Assembly (NCBI RefSeq): GCF_001618865.1 | Contig: NZ_CP015136.1 | Location: forward strand, 1 to 64,000 | Direction: 5' to 3' | Length of the DNA: 64,000 nt | From: Luteitalea pratensis | GTDB lineage: Bacteria; Acidobacteriota; Vicinamibacteria; Vicinamibacterales; Vicinamibacteraceae | In this document: in pieces, positions 13,187 to 21,870 of the stretch | How the letters are laid out: every line of letters begins with the position of its first letter | Numbering within the stretch: the first letter of the stretch is position 1 | Made by a program: the position numbers and the translations under genes | The notes under the pieces: model-generated | Seen by the model: only the letters and a program-made list of their open reading frames with translations | Databases searched by the model: none | Told to the model about the DNA's origin: nothing

Positions 13187-14575
13187 CTACTCCCCCGTCC
13201 GTCGTCGTTTGGCCCAGCCGTCCTTGTTCAGCTGACGGCTTCTCGCGATGCCGAGGCTTTCGTCCGGGACGTCCTGCGTGATGGAGGAACCGGCGGCGAC
13301 AAACGCACCCCGGCCGATCGACACCGGCGCCACCAGTTGCGAATCGCTGCCGATGAACGCGCCATCACCGATCACCGTCGGGTGCTTGTGGGTGCCGTCG
13401 TAGTTGCAGGTGATGACGCCCGCCCCCACGTTCACATCCTCACCAATCGTCGCGTCGCCCAGATATGTGAGGTGGCTGGCCTTCGACTTCCGTCCGAGCC
13501 TGGTCTTCTTGAGCTCGACGTAGTTGCCGACACGTGCGTCCTCGCCGACATCGCTGCCGGGGCGGATGTGCGCGAACGGCCCCAATTGGGCGTAGGCATG
13601 CACGTGCGAGTCGGTGACCACGCAGTAGTTGAGGACCACGACGTGGTCGTCCAGCGTGGCATCCACCAACCGGCAGCCGGCGTGGATCTCGCAGGCTGCG
13701 CCGATCTTCGTGCGGCCTTCGAGGTACACGTTCGGATGGAGCACGGTGTCGTGTCCGACCTCCACGTCCGGGCCGACGTAGGTCGTGGCCGGATCGATGA
13801 TGGTGACCCCGGCCGACATCAGTTCCTCGCACTTGGCTTGTCGCATCATGGCGCTGGCCTCGGCCAGTTCCGTCTGGCTGTTGATGCCGCGGATCTCGTG
13901 CGGCACGCGGGCGGTAATCGTGTCGACGTCGTGGCCCAGGCGGCGCAGCGCGGCGACCAGTTCGCTCAGGGTGCGCTCGCGCTCGACGTTGTCCCAGGAA
14001 AAGGTCGCCAGGCCCTCGCGCAGGGCGGCGGGGGTGCAGGCAAAGACGCCACTGGTGCACTCGCGGATGGCGCGCTGCTGGCGCGACGCGTCCTTTTCGC
14101 AAGCCAGGCCGACGACGTCGCCCGCTTCGTTCCTGAGCACCCGCATCAGGCCATAGGGGCGTTCGGCACTCGCGGCCACCATGGTCAGGGCGGCGTTGGT
14201 CCCGGTCCGGTGAGCCACGAGCGCCTTGAGGGTCTCCGGCCCGAGCATCGGGACGTCGGCAGGGAACACGAGGACGGTGCCGTCCTCTCCCGAGGCGCGG
14301 TCTTCCAGCAGCGCCGTCAAGGCATGGACGGGACCGAGCACTGGAGTCTTTGTCAACACCCGGACGTCACGCGTGCCCAACACCGTCGCCACGTTTTCTG
14401 CTGAATAACCTAGAACAACGGTGGTCAGGTCTGGCTCGACTGCGGCGACCGATCTGAACACCCAATCGAGCAGGGGTATGCCCGCCAGGGGCAGCAGCAC
14501 CTTGGGCCGCGTCGTGCCCATCCGTACACCACGCCCACCGGCGAGAACGACAACGTGCAGCGGGGAAGGGGTCAC
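13187..14575 (-). CDS. glmU: Bifunctional GlmU: GlcN-1-P acetyltransferase / GlcNAc-1-P uridylyltransferase
   Basis: Completes UDP-GlcNAc synthesis. The N-terminal pyrophosphorylase domain begins VVVLAGGRGVRMG with the RPKVLLPL loop. The C-terminal half is a left-handed beta-helix acetyltransferase containing KKTRLGRKSKASHLTYLGDA and GAGVITCNYDG. The start is a GTG at 14575: GTGA overlaps the rsmI stop codon by 4 nt, which indicates translational coupling, and it gives 462 aa against 456 in E. coli. Further upstream starts would read through rsmI. It lies between rsmI and glmS on the same strand. Confidence 0.95.
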   Translation of the reverse strand: MTPSPLHVVVLAGGRGVRMGTTRPKVLLPLAGIPLLDWVFRSVAAVEPDLTTVVLGYSAENVATVLGTRDVRVLTKTPVLGPVHALTALLEDRASGEDGTVLVFPADVPMLGPETLKALVAHRTGTNAALTMVAASAERPYGLMRVLRNEAGDVVGLACEKDASRQQRAIRECTSGVFACTPAALREGLATFSWDNVERERTLSELVAALRRLGHDVDTITARVPHEIRGINSQTELAEASAMMRQAKCEELMSAGVTIIDPATTYVGPDVEVGHDTVLHPNVYLEGRTKIGAACEIHAGCRLVDATLDDHVVVLNYCVVTDSHVHAYAQLGPFAHIRPGSDVGEDARVGNYVELKKTRLGRKSKASHLTYLGDATIGEDVNVGAGVITCNYDGTHKHPTVIGDGAFIGSDSQLVAPVSIGRGAFVAAGSSITQDVPDESLGIARSRQLNKDGWAKRRRTGE

Positions 14576-15444
14576 GATTGGACTACGCTGGACTTGCGGC
14601 GCTCCAGGGCGTCGAAAACGTCTCGCGTACGAACGTGGAACCGGCGTGCGACTTCGCTCATCGCCGCACGGCGCTCGAATGTCCCATTTTCGGTTATTCG
14701 GTCGAATTCGCTGACGAGGTCGCCTTCTTCCGCAGGAATCTCGCCATCCTTTGGTTCGGCTACCTCCAGGACGCACGTGAATTCGCCCACCGGTTCGGCG
14801 ATCGACGGGTGGGAGACAACATCGGCGAGGGTTGCCCGGATCAGTTCCTCGTGGCGCTTAGTGATCTCCCGGCAGACGGCGACTCGCCGGCCAGCTCCGG
14901 CGACGTCCCTGAGCATCTCCAGGGTCTGGCGGATCCGGTGCGGCGCCTCGAAAAAGACGACGGGATGGTGGTAGGACGCGGCCTCTTCACACCAGCGCCG
15001 GCGCGGACCCTGTTTTACGGGTGGAAACCCTAAAAACGTGAACTGGCTGGAAGGTACGCCGCTCATCGTCAGTGCCGCGAGCACCGCGCTGGCCCCCGGG
15101 ATGGGTTCGACCACGATGCCCTCGTCGAGGGCGGCGCGAATCAATTGGTCGCCGGGGTCGGACAGCAGGGGAGTGCCTGCATCGGTCACGACGGCGACGG
15201 CCTCGCCGGCACGCAATCGGTCGAGCATCGCTGGCAGGCGCGCTGTTTCGTTGTGCGCGTGCAGGCTGACCATCGGCGTCTTGATGCCCGCGTGCGCGAG
15301 CAACTTGGCGGTGCGGCGGGTATCCTCGGCGGCAATCACTCGCGCCTCGCGCAGTACCCGCAGCGCGCGCACGGTGATGTCCTCCAGGTTGCCGATGGGG
15401 GTCGCCACGACGTACAAACGTCCGGGCGCCGGCCGGGGGAGCAC
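14572..15444 (-). CDS. rsmI: 16S rRNA (cytidine-1402-2'-O)-methyltransferase
   Basis: SAM-dependent tetrapyrrole-methylase-fold enzyme that methylates C1402 in the 16S decoding centre. Visible motifs are LYVVATPIGNLEDIT at the N-terminus, RVIAAEDTRRTAKLL, SLHAHNE, the glycine-rich VVTDAGTPLLSDPG loop and FLGFPP. At 290 aa it has the family length (about 286). The start is a GTG; TACAAT lies 7 nt upstream (15457-15452) with no ribosome site, so the transcript may be leaderless. The downstream gene glmU overlaps it by 4 nt. Confidence 0.94.
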   Translation of the reverse strand: MLPRPAPGRLYVVATPIGNLEDITVRALRVLREARVIAAEDTRRTAKLLAHAGIKTPMVSLHAHNETARLPAMLDRLRAGEAVAVVTDAGTPLLSDPGDQLIRAALDEGIVVEPIPGASAVLAALTMSGVPSSQFTFLGFPPVKQGPRRRWCEEAASYHHPVVFFEAPHRIRQTLEMLRDVAGAGRRVAVCREITKRHEELIRATLADVVSHPSIAEPVGEFTCVLEVAEPKDGEIPAEEGDLVSEFDRITENGTFERRAAMSEVARRFHVRTRDVFDALERRKSSVVQS

Positions 15445-15451
15445 GGAAGGT

Positions 15452-15461
15452 ATTGTACATT
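15452..15461. promoter_or_regulatory. Overlapping divergent -10 boxes (rsmI / DUF885)
   Basis: ATTGTACATT contains TACAAT on the minus strand (15457-15452, 7 nt before the rsmI GTG) and TACATT on the plus strand (15456-15461). The two boxes share the central TGTACA palindrome. Both genes lack obvious ribosome sites. Confidence 0.45.
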
Positions 15462-15515
15462 GGGAGATTGGGCCACGGCGGCCCTCCGGCCACCTTCTTA
15501 GTCCCGTGCGAGCGC

Positions 15516-17174
15516 ATGCGATCTGCTGAGACCCTCCCGCATTTTGCGGCTGACTACCTGGCCTGGCGCCATGAGGTGCAACCGACGGCGGCCACCTTCG
15601 ATGGCGTCCATGTCCACGACGACCTGATCGAAGACTTCAGCCGGGCCTCCATCGACCGCCAGATCCGCGACCTGAACGGCTTTGCGCGGCGGCTTGCCTC
15701 CATGTCCTCGGAGGCAGTGCCGGCCGAGCGTGCCGATCATTCGGCGCTGATGGCCAATGCCCAGGCCCGCCTGCACGAACTCGAAGTCATCCGTACCTGG
15801 GAGCGCGACCCCCAGCTCTACGCCGACACGCTGGCGACGAGTCTCGCCTCGCAGGCGATCTTCACGTACGCGCCCGCAGCCGAGCGGGCGCGGCGCCTGC
15901 TCTCGAAGCTCCGCCAGGTCACGGGCGTGCTCGATGCTGCCCGCACCAACGTTCGCGAACCGGCGGGCATCTTCATCAAGACCGCGACCGAGACCCTCCG
16001 CGGCGTGGTCAGCTTCCTGAATCGTGACCTGCCGCGGGCGCTGCGCGAGGTCGACGATCTCTCGCTGCTCGCCGATCTGGACGACGCCTCGACCGTGGCG
16101 AAGACGGCGATCGAACGCTACGTGCGCGACCTGGAGGAAGAGCAGGCCCCGAAGGCCAAGGCCACGTTCCGCATCGGCAAGGACAAGATCGAGCACAAGC
16201 TCAAGCTCGAGGACGGCGTCACCCTCGATACCGACATGCTCCTGCGCATCGCCGAGCGCGAACTCTCGGCCACGCGCGAACGGTTCGCGGCCGTCGCCAG
16301 CAAGGTGGGGAAGGGTCCTGCCGATCAGGTATGGGCGAAGGTGAAGGCCGAGCACGTGGCCCCCGGCGGGCTCGTCACGCGCGTGCGTGAGCAGTGCGCC
16401 TCGCTCTACACCTTCCTTCGCGACTCGGGCATCGTCACCGTCCCCGACGCGGATGCCCTGGTGATCGCGCCGACGCCGCCGTTTTATCGCTGGACGTTTG
16501 CAAGCCTGTGGGCCCCCGGCCCGCTCGAGGCGCGCGCGCAGCGCTCGTACTACTACATCACCGACGCTGACGCGAACTGGCCGCAGGAACGGCAGGAAGA
16601 GCACCTGCGCGACATGAACGATGCCGTGCTCTGGTCGATCTCGATGCACGAGGCGCTGCCGGGCCACTTCCTGCATTTCGAGCACCTGCGCAAGGTGGCC
16701 TCACCGTGGCGCAAGGCGATGGTCGTCGCACCGGTTTCGGTGCTCGAAGGCTGGGCGCACTACGCCGAGCACATGGTCGTGGAGCAGGGCTTTGCCAAGA
16801 AGGACCCGGTCATCGAACTCGGACAACTTGCCGAGTCCCTGGTGCGGCTCTGCCGGCTGGTCGTGGGACTGCGACTGCACGCGGAAGACCTGTCAGTGGA
16901 GCAGGGCGTCCGCTTCTTCCGCGAGGAAGCGATGCTCGAAGAAGCGAGCGCGAGGCGTGAAGCCGAGCGTGGCGCATTCGATCCGGGCTACGTGATCTAC
17001 GCGCTCGGCAAGCTGATGCTGCTCAAGCTGCGCAAGGACGTCGAGGCCCACCAGGGGGCTGGATTCGACCTGCGTCGCTTCCACGACGAGTTCCTGGGCC
17101 TCGGCCTGTTGCCGTTTGGCGTACTTCGGCAACAGATGCTCGGGGAGGCCAACGACGGGGTCGTGCTCGCCTGA
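15516..17174 (+). CDS. DUF885 family putative metallopeptidase
   Basis: Member of the DUF885 family, zinc-peptidase-like proteins with an HExxxGH motif. Here HEALPGHFLHFEH begins at residue 378. A second conserved part, GWAHYAEHM with EQGF, follows about 30 residues later. Length from the ATG at 15516 is 552 aa, typical of the family. No signal peptide is visible, so it is probably cytoplasmic. The start is uncertain: there is no ribosome site, and an in-frame TTG at 15468 lies exactly 6 nt after the TACATT box, which would suit a leaderless transcript. Substrate unknown. Confidence 0.8.
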   Translation: MRSAETLPHFAADYLAWRHEVQPTAATFDGVHVHDDLIEDFSRASIDRQIRDLNGFARRLASMSSEAVPAERADHSALMANAQARLHELEVIRTWERDPQLYADTLATSLASQAIFTYAPAAERARRLLSKLRQVTGVLDAARTNVREPAGIFIKTATETLRGVVSFLNRDLPRALREVDDLSLLADLDDASTVAKTAIERYVRDLEEEQAPKAKATFRIGKDKIEHKLKLEDGVTLDTDMLLRIAERELSATRERFAAVASKVGKGPADQVWAKVKAEHVAPGGLVTRVREQCASLYTFLRDSGIVTVPDADALVIAPTPPFYRWTFASLWAPGPLEARAQRSYYYITDADANWPQERQEEHLRDMNDAVLWSISMHEALPGHFLHFEHLRKVASPWRKAMVVAPVSVLEGWAHYAEHMVVEQGFAKKDPVIELGQLAESLVRLCRLVVGLRLHAEDLSVEQGVRFFREEAMLEEASARREAERGAFDPGYVIYALGKLMLLKLRKDVEAHQGAGFDLRRFHDEFLGLGLLPFGVLRQQMLGEANDGVVLA

Positions 17175-17194
17175 GCCACGACTGCGTCGCGATC

Positions 17195-17220
17195 GGCCGG
17201 ACCCGGACAGTCCGGCCCTA
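17195..17220 (-). repeat. REP-like palindrome, copy 3
   Basis: A perfect 8-bp stem, GGCCGGAC (17195-17202) with GTCCGGCC (17210-17217). On the minus strand it starts TAGGGCCGG like the other copies. It lies between the DUF885 gene and the FmdB gene. Confidence 0.5.
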
Positions 17221-17237
17221 AGATCGAGAGTCACCAC

Positions 17238-17576
17238 ATGCCACTGTACGAGTACGAATGCGACACCTGTGGTCACCGCTTCGAGGTGATCCAGAAGTTT
17301 TCCGATGCGCTTGTCTCCATATGCCCGAAATGCAGCGGGCCGGTGCACAAGCTGTTCTCGTCGCCGGCGATCCAGTTCAAGGGGTCGGGCTTTTACATCA
17401 CGGACTACGCGAAGAAGACCAGCACCGGGGCCGGGACCAGCAAGGACGAGGGCTCGGGCTCGAGCGGGGGCGACAAGCCATCGACGAGCGACTCGTCGTC
17501 GACGAGCAGCAAGAGCGATTCCGCGCCGAAGACCGACACCGCGGCACCCAAGGCCCCGTCGACACCCTCGTCCTGA
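17238..17576 (+). CDS. FmdB-type zinc-ribbon protein
   Basis: A small 112-aa protein beginning MPLYEYECDTCGHRFE. Two CxxC knuckles, C8/C11 and C29/C32, form the FmdB/CxxC-CxxC-SSSS zinc ribbon, followed by FKGSGFYITDY, which is typical of the family. The last 45 residues are low-complexity Ser/Thr/Lys/Gly/Pro, probably disordered. The family is annotated as a putative regulatory protein from the formamidase operon, but the function of most members is unknown. It is alone between two REP-like palindromes and convergent with galU. Confidence 0.85.
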   Translation: MPLYEYECDTCGHRFEVIQKFSDALVSICPKCSGPVHKLFSSPAIQFKGSGFYITDYAKKTSTGAGTSKDEGSGSSGGDKPSTSDSSSTSSKSDSAPKTDTAAPKAPSTPSS

Positions 17577-17611
17577 CGATGCGTGGCGCGTCGAGTCCAG
17601 CGCGCCGCGCC

Positions 17612-17638
17612 GGTAGGGCCGGCTCTCCGAGCCCGGCC
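17612..17638 (+). repeat. REP-like palindrome, copy 4
   Basis: Starts GGTAGGGCCGGCTC and closes GAGCCCGGCC, with a TCC loop. It lies in the 91-bp gap between convergent FmdB and galU genes and could act as a bidirectional terminator or a REP element. Confidence 0.55.
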
Positions 17639-17667
17639 CAGCGCGCACAGGACAATCCGTGCCGCTG

Positions 17668-18558
17668 TCAGTGCTGACTCGTCTGCTCCTGCTCGAGGAG
17701 CGACCGCAGGTACGCGCCCAGGTCGTCGCGCAGGTCCCCCCGCTTCAGCGCGAAGTACATCGTCGCCTTGAGGAAGCCCAGCATCGTGCCGGTATCGTGG
17801 CGCACGCCCTGGACCTCGCAGGCGTAGATGGGGCGCTGCCGCAGCAATTCCCGCAATCCGCTCGTCAACTGGATCTCGCCGGTGTGGTCCTCGCGGACGC
17901 TCGCGAGCACGCCGAAGATGTCCGGCGTCAGGACGTAGCGGCCCGTGATCGCGAGGTCGGACGGCGCCCGTTCGCGTGAGGGCTTCTCGACGAGATCGGT
18001 GATGCGGTGGATGCCGTTGCCGAGCGGTTCGGCACGGACCACGCCGTAACGACTGATCTCATCGAGGGGGACGCGTTCGACGGCCAGGACAGGGCTCTGG
18101 ACCTCGTCGAAGACGTCCATGACCTGACGGATGGCCGGCGGCCAGGCGTCAATGACGTCGTCGCCGAGCACCACCGCGAACGGCTGGTCGCCGACGAGGT
18201 CCCGCGTGATGGCGACCGCGTGACCGAGCCCAAGCGGACGGCCCTGACGAACGGCGCCGAGCCGGGCGAGCGAGGAGGCGTGGCGCACCGCCGCGAGGTG
18301 ATCCAGCTTGCCGCGTTCTTCGAGGAAGGTCTCCAACTCGACGTCGATGTCGAAGTGGTCGACCATCGCCGTCTTGCCCCTGGCGGTGACCAGGACGATC
18401 TGCTCGATGCCGGCGGCTGCCACTTCCTCGACGGCGTACTGGATGATCGGCTTGTCGACGAGCGGCAACATCTCCTTCGGCATCGTCTTGGTGGCCGGCA
18501 GGAAACGGGTACCGAGTCCGGCCGCAGGGATCACGGCCGTCCTGACGCTGAGCTTCAC
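17668..18558 (-). CDS. galU: UTP-glucose-1-phosphate uridylyltransferase
   Basis: Makes UDP-glucose from UTP and glucose-1-phosphate for envelope polysaccharides. The signature AVIPAAGLGTRFLPATK lies at the N-terminus, followed by PKEMLPLVDKPIIQY and EEVAAAGIEQIVLVT. The C-terminal region has TGEIQLTSGL and IYACEVQG. At 296 aa it has the usual GalU length. GGGAGAGG upstream of the ATG supports the start. It is a single gene, divergent from serS and convergent with the FmdB gene. Glucose-1-phosphate thymidylyltransferases are related, but the PKEMLP motif and length favour GalU. Confidence 0.93.
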   Translation of the reverse strand: MKLSVRTAVIPAAGLGTRFLPATKTMPKEMLPLVDKPIIQYAVEEVAAAGIEQIVLVTARGKTAMVDHFDIDVELETFLEERGKLDHLAAVRHASSLARLGAVRQGRPLGLGHAVAITRDLVGDQPFAVVLGDDVIDAWPPAIRQVMDVFDEVQSPVLAVERVPLDEISRYGVVRAEPLGNGIHRITDLVEKPSRERAPSDLAITGRYVLTPDIFGVLASVREDHTGEIQLTSGLRELLRQRPIYACEVQGVRHDTGTMLGFLKATMYFALKRGDLRDDLGAYLRSLLEQEQTSQH

Positions 18559-18652
18559 TCAGACACCTCTCCCTTCGTGAAAGCGTCCGTGCACGTTAGC
18601 ACACGACTCAGCGCGCCTGTGCCGGCCCGGAATCCGTACAATGGGCCGCAGC

Positions 18653-19933
18653 ATGCTCGACACCGCGCAACTGAGGGACGCCTTCGACGAGACCCGCCGC
18701 CGCCTCCAGACGCGAGGGCCCGCCGCCGATGCCGTGCTGGATCGCCTGCAGGAACTCGACACACTCCGGCGCGACCTGCTGCCCCGCGTGGAGAACCTGA
18801 AGGCCGAACGCAACCGCGTCGGCGAGCAGATCGCGCAGGCCAAGCGCACTGGTCAGGACGCCTCGGAGTTGCTGTCGGCCAGCCGTGAGCGCGCCGACGA
18901 AATCAAGGCACTCGACACGCAACTCGCGGCGCTCGATGGGGAACGCACGCCACTGCTGCTCGCGTTGCCCAACACGCCGCACGAGAGCGTCCCGGTCGGC
19001 AAGACCGCTGCCGACAACGTGGAGGTCCGACACTGGGGAACGCCCGTCCAGTTCGACTTCGAACCGAAGGCGCATTGGGACCTCGGACCCGCGCTGGGGA
19101 TCGTTGATTTCGAGCGAGCGGTGCGGATGACTGGCGCCCGGTTCGCGCTGCTGCTGGGCGCGGGCGCACGCTTGTCGCGCGCGCTCATCGCGTTCATGCT
19201 CGATCTGCATACACGTGAGCACGGGTACACGGAAGTCGAGCCGCCATTCCTGGTCAATCGCGCCTCGCTGACCGGCACGGGCAACCTGCCGAAGTTCGAG
19301 GAGGACCTGTTCAAGATCGCCGGTGACTGGGATCTCTTCCTGATCCCGACGGCCGAGGTACCGCTCACCAACATTCACCGCGACGAGACGCTGGAGCAGG
19401 CCGACCTGCCGCGAAGGTACACGGCCTACACGCCGTGCTTCCGCAGTGAGGCGGGTAGCTACGGCGCCGACGTGCGCGGCCTGATCCGGCAGCACCAGTT
19501 CGACAAGGTCGAACTGATGGCCTATGCCGCACCGGAGCAGTCCTTCGACGAGCTCGAGCGGCTGACCGGCTGTGCCGAGAAGGTGCTGCAGTTGCTCGGC
19601 TTGCCATACCGCACCATGCTTCTCTGCACCGGCGACATGGGCTTCGCGTCAGCGAAGACCTACGATATCGAGGTGTGGCTGCCGAGCCAGGGCGGCTACC
19701 GCGAGATCTCCTCGTGCAGCAACACGGAAGCGTTCCAGGCGCGCCGCGCTGGCATTCGGTACCGGCCTTCGGGCGGCGGCAAGCTGGCTCACGTGCACAC
19801 GCTCAACGGCTCGGGCCTCGCGGTGGGCCGGACGATGATCGCGATCGTCGAGAACTACCAGGAGGCTGACGGCAGCGTGCGCATCCCCGACGTGCTGGTG
19901 CCGTACATGGGCGGCATCACGCGTATTGCGTAG
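18653..19933 (+). CDS. serS: Seryl-tRNA synthetase
   Basis: Class II aminoacyl-tRNA synthetase charging tRNA-Ser; two tRNA-Ser genes are in this window. The N-terminal coiled-coil arm spans about residues 25-105. Class II motif 2 is visible in [19 protein letters not shown] with HQFDKVEL, and motif 3 in [28 protein letters not shown] marks the serine site. Start [11 protein letters not shown] matches the family; an ATG four codons upstream is possible. Length 426 aa, normal. TACAAT at 18637-18642 lies 10 nt upstream and no ribosome site is seen. It is divergent from galU. Confidence 0.97.
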   Translation: MLDTAQLRDAFDETRRRLQTRGPAADAVLDRLQELDTLRRDLLPRVENLKAERNRVGEQIAQAKRTGQDASELLSASRERADEIKALDTQLAALDGERTPLLLALPNTPHESVPVGKTAADNVEVRHWGTPVQFDFEPKAHWDLGPALGIVDFERAVRMTGARFALLLGAGARLSRALIAFMLDLHTREHGYTEVEPPFLVNRASLTGTGNLPKFEEDLFKIAGDWDLFLIPTAEVPLTNIHRDETLEQADLPRRYTAYTPCFRSEAGSYGADVRGLIRQHQFDKVELMAYAAPEQSFDELERLTGCAEKVLQLLGLPYRTMLLCTGDMGFASAKTYDIEVWLPSQGGYREISSCSNTEAFQARRAGIRYRPSGGGKLAHVHTLNGSGLAVGRTMIAIVENYQEADGSVRIPDVLVPYMGGITRIA

Positions 19934-19940
19934 CGCTTCG

Positions 19941-20007
19941 CGCCACGCGCCACGCGCCACGCGATGCGCGAATGCCGGAATGCCGGAATGCCGGAATGCT
20001 GAAATGT
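19941..20007. repeat. Heptad then octad tandem repeats after serS
   Basis: Three CGCCACG units (19941-19961), two diverged heptads (CGATGCG, CGAATGC), then three exact CGGAATGC octads (19976-19999) and a degenerate fourth. The array starts 7 bp after the serS stop. It is outside any plausible gene and ends 22 bp before the DinB start. Confidence 0.6.
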
Positions 20008-20029
20008 CGAAGGCAGAGAGGACAGGCGC

Positions 20030-20545
20030 ATGCCCAATGAACTTCCGGAAGTGTGGCTGCGCGGGCCCGTCGAGGGCTATCCGGCCGAATTGCAGCCCGT
20101 CGTCCACGCACTGCTCCAGGTGCGTGAGGAGGTGGCGCGGCATGCTGCCGATCTGACTGTCGAGCAACTCTGGGCGCGGCCCGGGAACGCCGGGTCCATC
20201 GGCTTCCATCTCCGACACATCGCCGGCGCCACCGACCGCCTGCTGACGTACGCGCGCGACGAGTCACTCGCGCCGGAGCAACTCGCGTGGCTCAAGGCCG
20301 AGGGTGTACCTGGCGACCCTCCCGCGACGGCAGCCGAGGCGATAGACGTCGCTCAGCAGGGCATCGACCGGGCGCTCGCGCAGGTGCGCGAGACCGATGT
20401 GCGGACGCTGCTCGATGCCCGCGGCGTCGGACGCGCCCGCTTGCCGACCACCGTTATCGGACTGGTGTTCCACGCCGCCGAACACGCCGGCCGTCACGCT
20501 GGGCAGATCGCGACGATGCGCAAGGTCGTGAAGGGCGGCGCCTAG
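20030..20545 (+). CDS. DinB-like metal-binding four-helix protein
   Basis: A 171-aa DinB superfamily protein. The three family metal ligands are visible as H63 (GFHLRHIAG) and H152/H156 in FHAAEHAGRHAGQ. Members include thiol-dependent S-transferases (bacillithiol, mycothiol) and damage-inducible proteins of unknown role; nothing here identifies a substrate. GAGAGGA upstream supports the ATG. The stop codon overlaps the convergent arginase-family stop by 3 nt. Confidence 0.8.
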   Translation: MPNELPEVWLRGPVEGYPAELQPVVHALLQVREEVARHAADLTVEQLWARPGNAGSIGFHLRHIAGATDRLLTYARDESLAPEQLAWLKAEGVPGDPPATAAEAIDVAQQGIDRALAQVRETDVRTLLDARGVGRARLPTTVIGLVFHAAEHAGRHAGQIATMRKVVKGGA

Positions 20546-21363
20546 CCTGCGAGTCGCGCGAGCAAGGGCTCGATGGCCTCGAGAATCGGATCGGGCGGCA
20601 CGAGTGAACCGCCGTCGTGCCACGCGCCTTCCAACTCCGCCACCTCGAGTCCCACGACGGTGCCCTGGGCGATCGCGGCGCAGGCGGCACGCAGTTCGGA
20701 GATGGTCATCCCCCGGTCGGCCGCGTAGTCGGTCGGCACGATGTCGGGGTCGAGGACGTCGCAATCCAGGTGCACGTACACGGGCCTGCCGGCGATGGCG
20801 TGCACGAGCGCTGTCGCCACGTCGCCGTCTACAGACACGATAGGGATGTGATGGGCGTCGATGACGGCCTGTTCGGTCGGGTCGACCTCGCGCGTACCCA
20901 CGAGGATCACCTGCGAGATGGTGGGTCCGCTTCCCAGCTGCGTGTTCCACAGTCCCGCAGCGCCCGCAAGCGCCATGCCCCCGAGATAGCCCGTCGGTGT
21001 CGTCAGGGGCGTATTCAGATCCGTGTGCGCGTCGAACCACACCACGCACACGTCCGGATGGTGCCTGGCGACGACGGGGAGCGTGGCCATCGCGGTCGCG
21101 CACCGCGTGAGGGCGGACACGGGCCGCGCGCCTTGCGCCAGCGCAGTATCGATGGTCGCCGCGAGGAGTCGCAGTTCACCGAGTGCCGAGGCAAGTTCCA
21201 CATCCCAGTGCGTGTCGAGCACTGGCGCGGGCTCGGAGACGACGGTTGCCGTCACGCCGAGTCGCGCCTCGAGCCGTGCCCCGAGGGCCCGCGCTCCGAC
21301 GAGGGCGCGTCCGTTGTGGTCGCCGGCGAGTCCCTGGTAAACCGTCAGCGCAACCGCCGCCAC
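20542..21363 (-). CDS. Arginase/agmatinase family protein, diverged metal site
   Basis: Ureohydrolase-fold protein. Recognised motifs are VVWFDAHTDLNTP (the DAHxD metal motif), VYVHLDCDVLDP (the DxDxxDP metal motif) and GLEVAELEGAW. The first metal motif, normally GGDHS, is replaced: the aligned segment reads SALTRCATAMATL, so GGD is lost and Cys stands for His. Catalysis on arginine or agmatine is therefore uncertain; it may be a formimidoylglutamase-like or non-canonical member. The start is ambiguous: GTG at 21363 (273 aa) fits the family N-terminus, while the frame stays open to a TTG at 21459. Confidence 0.75.
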   Translation of the reverse strand: MAAVALTVYQGLAGDHNGRALVGARALGARLEARLGVTATVVSEPAPVLDTHWDVELASALGELRLLAATIDTALAQGARPVSALTRCATAMATLPVVARHHPDVCVVWFDAHTDLNTPLTTPTGYLGGMALAGAAGLWNTQLGSGPTISQVILVGTREVDPTEQAVIDAHHIPIVSVDGDVATALVHAIAGRPVYVHLDCDVLDPDIVPTDYAADRGMTISELRAACAAIAQGTVVGLEVAELEGAWHDGGSLVPPDPILEAIEPLLARLAG

Positions 21364-21553
21364 GTCGTCTCTCGCTTGGAATGCATGTGGAGGCGCTAGC
21401 GTCCCACGAATCCAGCCGCACGGTGAGTCTGCCGGAGTGGGATTCGCGCGAGAGGGCAAGGCGCGTGCGGAGAGGGATAGGATCGATGAGATCGGGAGGG
21501 ATGTCCGCCTTCGCGCTCCGCGCTACGGCGCGACGGCCTTCGTCTGGCTTGCC

Positions 21554-21578
21554 GTGCCGAAGCGTCACGCTTCGGCAC
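21554..21578 (-). terminator. Hairpin downstream of tRNA-Ser(TGA)
   Basis: GTGCCGAAGCG (21554-21564) and its exact complement (21568-21578) form an 11-bp stem with a 3-nt loop, 19 nt beyond the encoded CCA. There is no T-run, so factor-independent termination is not certain. Confidence 0.5.
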
Positions 21579-21596
21579 GCGCGCGTGAGCGAAGGC

Positions 21597-21686
21597 TGGC
21601 GGAGGGAGTGGGATTCGAACCCACGGTACGGTTTCCCGTACGGCGGTTTTCAAGACCGCTGCCTTAAACCGCTCGGCCATCCCTCC
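21597..21686 (-). tRNA. tRNA-Ser(TGA)
   Basis: On the minus strand the acceptor GGAGGGA pairs with TCCCTCC. The anticodon loop CTTGAAA gives anticodon TGA, there is a long variable arm as in class II tRNAs, and the T-arm GGTTCGAATCC is canonical. Discriminator G is followed by an encoded CCA (21599-21597). It reads UCA and UCG serine codons by wobble. Confidence 0.97.
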
Positions 21687-21870
21687 ACCGGTCAGTGTAC
21701 CCGACGCCTCCTCAGGTGACCCAGTTGGCGACGGCTTGGATTGGACCGGGTGAAGTGGCTCACGCCCGCCTTCTCGGCGGCCCAGATTTCGAGAGCGACA
21801 GTCTCGTGCGCGACCGAGCTGCCGCGGACTCGTTCTCTTCCGCTACACGTGTCAGTGCCAACGGGGTGCG

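Noticed and set aside
20542-21363. Frameshift as the reason for the missing GGDHS in the arginase-like protein
   Set aside because: Residues on both sides of the segment align in one frame and the other frames contain no GGDHS-like motif, so divergence is more likely than a sequencing error.
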